A stretch of 8,484 nucleotides of DNA from assembly GCA_030950835.1 (NCBI GenBank), contig JAUZQU010000107.1, positions 1-8,484 on the forward strand, given 5' to 3'. The notes beneath the pieces were generated by a model that saw only the letters and a list, made by a program, of their open reading frames with translations, searched no databases and was not told the DNA's origin. Positions 7,382-8,484 of this stretch are shown one piece after another (positions within the stretch are counted from its first letter, which is position 1; each line of letters begins with the position of its first letter). This DNA comes from Mariprofundaceae bacterium. Its GTDB lineage: Bacteria; Pseudomonadota; Zetaproteobacteria; Mariprofundales; Mariprofundaceae. A program made the translations under genes and the position numbers.

Positions 7382-7693
7382 TTACGCTTCGTCATCCGTT
7401 TCAACTTCGCCTGACCAACCCGACTTTTTGGCATCGCTAAAAGCTTGGCCATGGATTCTCTGATGACGTTCAAACAATTCTTTTGGTAGATGGCTCACCA
7501 AGCAGCCGTATTTATCCCACTCTTTATTAACAGTTTGCAGCAATGCATCGATGCGACTGCCATTCCAACCCTCACATGTTTCACTTTCTTCGAGCACACC
7601 AAATAGCCAAGCGTCTCGGATAAGTTTACCTATAGATGTCATACCAGCGTTGATATCGTTGTGAATGCCGATATATGTTTGTGGTCTGGCCAT
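7382..7693 (-). CDS. Small conserved-looking protein in the RuBisCO activase unit, 103 residues
   Basis: I cannot assign a function. The protein is soluble-looking, with no signal peptide or membrane span. It has many charged and aromatic residues: TYIGIHNDI (6-14), IRDAWLFGVL (25-34), CEGWNGSRIDALL (40-52), LPKELFERHQRIHG (69-82) and an acidic C-terminus (EVETDDEA). A predicted helical pattern runs from about 45 to 62 and from 70 to 90. Start ATG 7693 is supported by GGAG 8 nt upstream. It lies after the cbbS terminator and 36 nt before cbbQ, so it is the first gene of the orf103-cbbQ-cbbO unit. From memory, similar short proteins occur beside cbbQ in other autotrophic proteobacteria, but I could not check this. 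A role tied to RuBisCO assembly or to CbbQO is inferred from position only. The two Cys (40, 64) are not arranged as a metal site. Confidence 0.82.
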   Translation of the reverse strand: MARPQTYIGIHNDINAGMTSIGKLIRDAWLFGVLEESETCEGWNGSRIDALLQTVNKEWDKYGCLVSHLPKELFERHQRIHGQAFSDAKKSGWSGEVETDDEA

Positions 7694-7750
7694 GCTGAAT
7701 GCTCCGGTCTGGGTTAATCTTTTGTTATTTATGTTTGTGTGTTGCTAAGG

Positions 7751-7779
7751 ATAAACAAAGCCCCCAAAAAAGGGGGCTT
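7751..7779 (-). terminator. Strong intrinsic terminator downstream of cbbS
   Basis: A perfect 8-bp GC-rich stem AAGCCCCC/GGGGGCTT (7758-7765 with 7772-7779) closes a 6-nt loop of T on the minus strand and runs into TGTTTAT. It lies about 30 nt after the cbbS stop. It should end most cbbLS transcripts, leaving readthrough or a separate promoter to feed the orf103-cbbQ-cbbO unit. The stem is the strongest hairpin in the window. Confidence 0.85.
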
Positions 7780-7807
7780 CATCATCATTCTTACAATGCT
7801 GTTAAAA

Positions 7808-8167
7808 TTAAACAGCAGTACCGCGGTAGATAACCATTGAAGCGCCTGCGCACTGTGCAAAGTTATCCAAGCCCAATAGACGAACATGGTTGTCTGGGTG
7901 AGCTTTGTGACAAGCTTCAAGTTCTGCCAAAACAGCATCCACTTCAGTTTCACCGAACAATGGAAGTTTCCACATATACCAGTAGTTACTAATGGCATTT
8001 TGTGGCTCAGTGTGTTCAATGGACGGGTTCCAACCTTTATCAATAATGTACTGAATTTGAGCACGTGTAGACTCTGTGCTTAATGCAGGCAAATATGAAA
8101 AAGTTTCGAACTTACGGCTAATCGCAGCATTGCCTAAGCTTGATTTATAATCTTGCATATCACTCAT
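7808..8167 (-). CDS. cbbS: RuBisCO small subunit, Form IA (IAq-like), 119 residues
   Basis: CbbS caps the L8 core to give the L8S8 Form I RuBisCO that fixes CO2 in the Calvin-Benson-Bassham cycle. Family hallmarks are FETFSYLPAL (residues 20-29), the YIIDKGWNPSIEH segment, NYWYMWKLPLFGE, ACHKAHPDNHVRLLGLDNFAQ and the ending VIYRGTAV. The N-terminus MSDMQDYKSSLGNAAISRK carries several more residues than carboxysomal IAc small subunits, where the equivalent region is shorter. This is the recalled mark of the cbbQ-linked IAq subtype and agrees with cbbQ and cbbO next door. Start ATG 8167 has AGGAGA at ideal distance. cbbL ends 80 nt upstream on the same strand, and a strong terminator follows. 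It is complete, with no missing key segment. Form IC is unlikely, since its small subunits differ at both ends. Confidence 0.97.
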   Translation of the reverse strand: MSDMQDYKSSLGNAAISRKFETFSYLPALSTESTRAQIQYIIDKGWNPSIEHTEPQNAISNYWYMWKLPLFGETEVDAVLAELEACHKAHPDNHVRLLGLDNFAQCAGASMVIYRGTAV

Positions 8168-8173
8168 ATGTGA

Positions 8174-8179
8174 TCTCCT
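8174..8179 (-). promoter_or_regulatory. Strong Shine-Dalgarno of cbbS
   Basis: AGGAGA on the minus strand lies 6 nt before the cbbS ATG, the best ribosome-binding site in the window. It fixes the start and fits a highly translated subunit. Confidence 0.8.
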
Positions 8180-8247
8180 ATAATTTTAATAAAGTATTGC
8201 AGGGAGATAGACCAGTTGCCCAGCCTATTCCTCTACATATTGTAATC

Positions 8248-8484
8248 TTATTTATGAGCAGCGTCGATTTTATCAACAGTGTCAAATTCAAACTTAATTT
8301 CTTTCCATGTTTCCATAGCGATTTTAAGTTCAGGACTATGTGCAGCAGCTTTAGTAAGGATATCCTTACCTTCTTTCTCAAGCTCAACACCAGCGTTACG
8401 TGCTTCAACACAAGCCTCAACCGCAACACGGTTTGCAGCAGCGCCTGCAGCATTACCCCAAGGATGTCCAAGAGTACCACCACC
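8248..8484 (-). CDS. cbbL: RuBisCO large subunit, Form I, C-terminal 78 residues, 5' part cut by window
   Basis: CbbL is the catalytic subunit of Form I RuBisCO. Reading minus from 8484 gives 78 residues and a TAA at 8248-8250. The segment opens with GGGTLGHPWGNAAGAAANR, the highly conserved loop whose glycines (403-404 in spinach numbering) bind a phosphate of RuBP. It continues with VAVEACVEARNAG, then LKIAMETWKEIKFEFDTVD near the end. No ATG-started frame shows it because the start lies off the right edge; the long minus-strand frame that does start with ATG here is a shadow. Codon use looks like a highly expressed gene: of 15 Ala codons ten are GCT, four GCA, one GCG and none GCC. It is cotranscribed with cbbS. 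The loop-6 Lys and the carbamylated Lys are outside the window. Form IA rather than IC is taken from the neighbouring cbbS, cbbQ and cbbO. Confidence 0.96.
   Translation of the reverse strand, partial: GGGTLGHPWGNAAGAAANRVAVEACVEARNAGVELEKEGKDILTKAAAHSPELKIAMETWKEIKFEFDTVDKIDAAHK

Noticed and set aside
8168..8247. Imperfect inverted repeat in the cbbL-cbbS gap as a structured RNA or terminator
   Set aside because: On the transcribed strand the stem has two mismatches and one wobble in ten pairs and no U tract, so it gives no support for a terminator or riboswitch.
8178..8483. A 101-residue minus-strand frame starting with ATG, Leu-rich
   Set aside because: It is a shadow of cbbL in another frame. 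The frame starting at 8484 gives the unmistakable RuBisCO C-terminus with a stop at 8248.

Overview
The window carries part of the chromosome of an autotrophic bacterium. The best clue is a Form IA RuBisCO locus of the CbbQ/CbbO-associated type: the cbbL 3' end, cbbS, a small unknown gene, cbbQ and cbbO, all on the minus strand. CbbS has an extended N-terminus (roughly residues 8-18) that I recall as typical of the IAq subtype rather than the carboxysomal IAc subtype, and no carboxysome gene is visible. With the proteobacterial-looking housekeeping genes and moderately low GC (by eye), this suggests a chemolithoautotrophic proteobacterium. A Zetaproteobacterium (Mariprofundus/Ghiorsea-like) or a gammaproteobacterial sulfur or iron oxidiser would fit, but genus cannot be fixed from the sequence alone.

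Left part (1-4076). The window opens inside cysN (sulfate adenylyltransferase large subunit, sulfate assimilation), which ends without a fused APS kinase domain. A DUF2461-family gene with a TTG start follows on the same strand. It converges on a minus-strand DEAD-box RNA helicase of the RhlE type with a basic, Gln/Arg-rich tail. The helicase is divergent from ung (family 1 uracil-DNA glycosylase), and the shared 140-nt gap must hold the start signals of both. A 151-residue unknown protein overlaps the ung 3' end by 17 nt on the same strand, so the two are probably translationally coupled.

Right part (4118-8484), read right to left as transcribed: cbbL (last 78 residues only), an 80-nt gap, cbbS with a strong Shine-Dalgarno, a strong intrinsic terminator, a 103-residue unknown protein, cbbQ (MoxR-type AAA+ ATPase), a second terminator-like hairpin, then cbbO (780 residues, C-terminal von Willebrand A domain with intact MIDAS). 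CbbL and CbbS form the CO2-fixing enzyme. CbbQ and CbbO form the ATP-driven activase that removes inhibitory sugar phosphates from it. The two hairpins split the locus into three expression steps (LS, then orf103-Q, then O). The order of decreasing expression matches the amounts expected of abundant enzyme, hexameric motor and single-copy adaptor. This graded layout and the unknown 103-residue protein in the activase unit are the most interesting points.

No tRNA, rRNA, CRISPR array, insertion sequence or long repeat was seen, and no gene-free stretch exceeds 300 bases.
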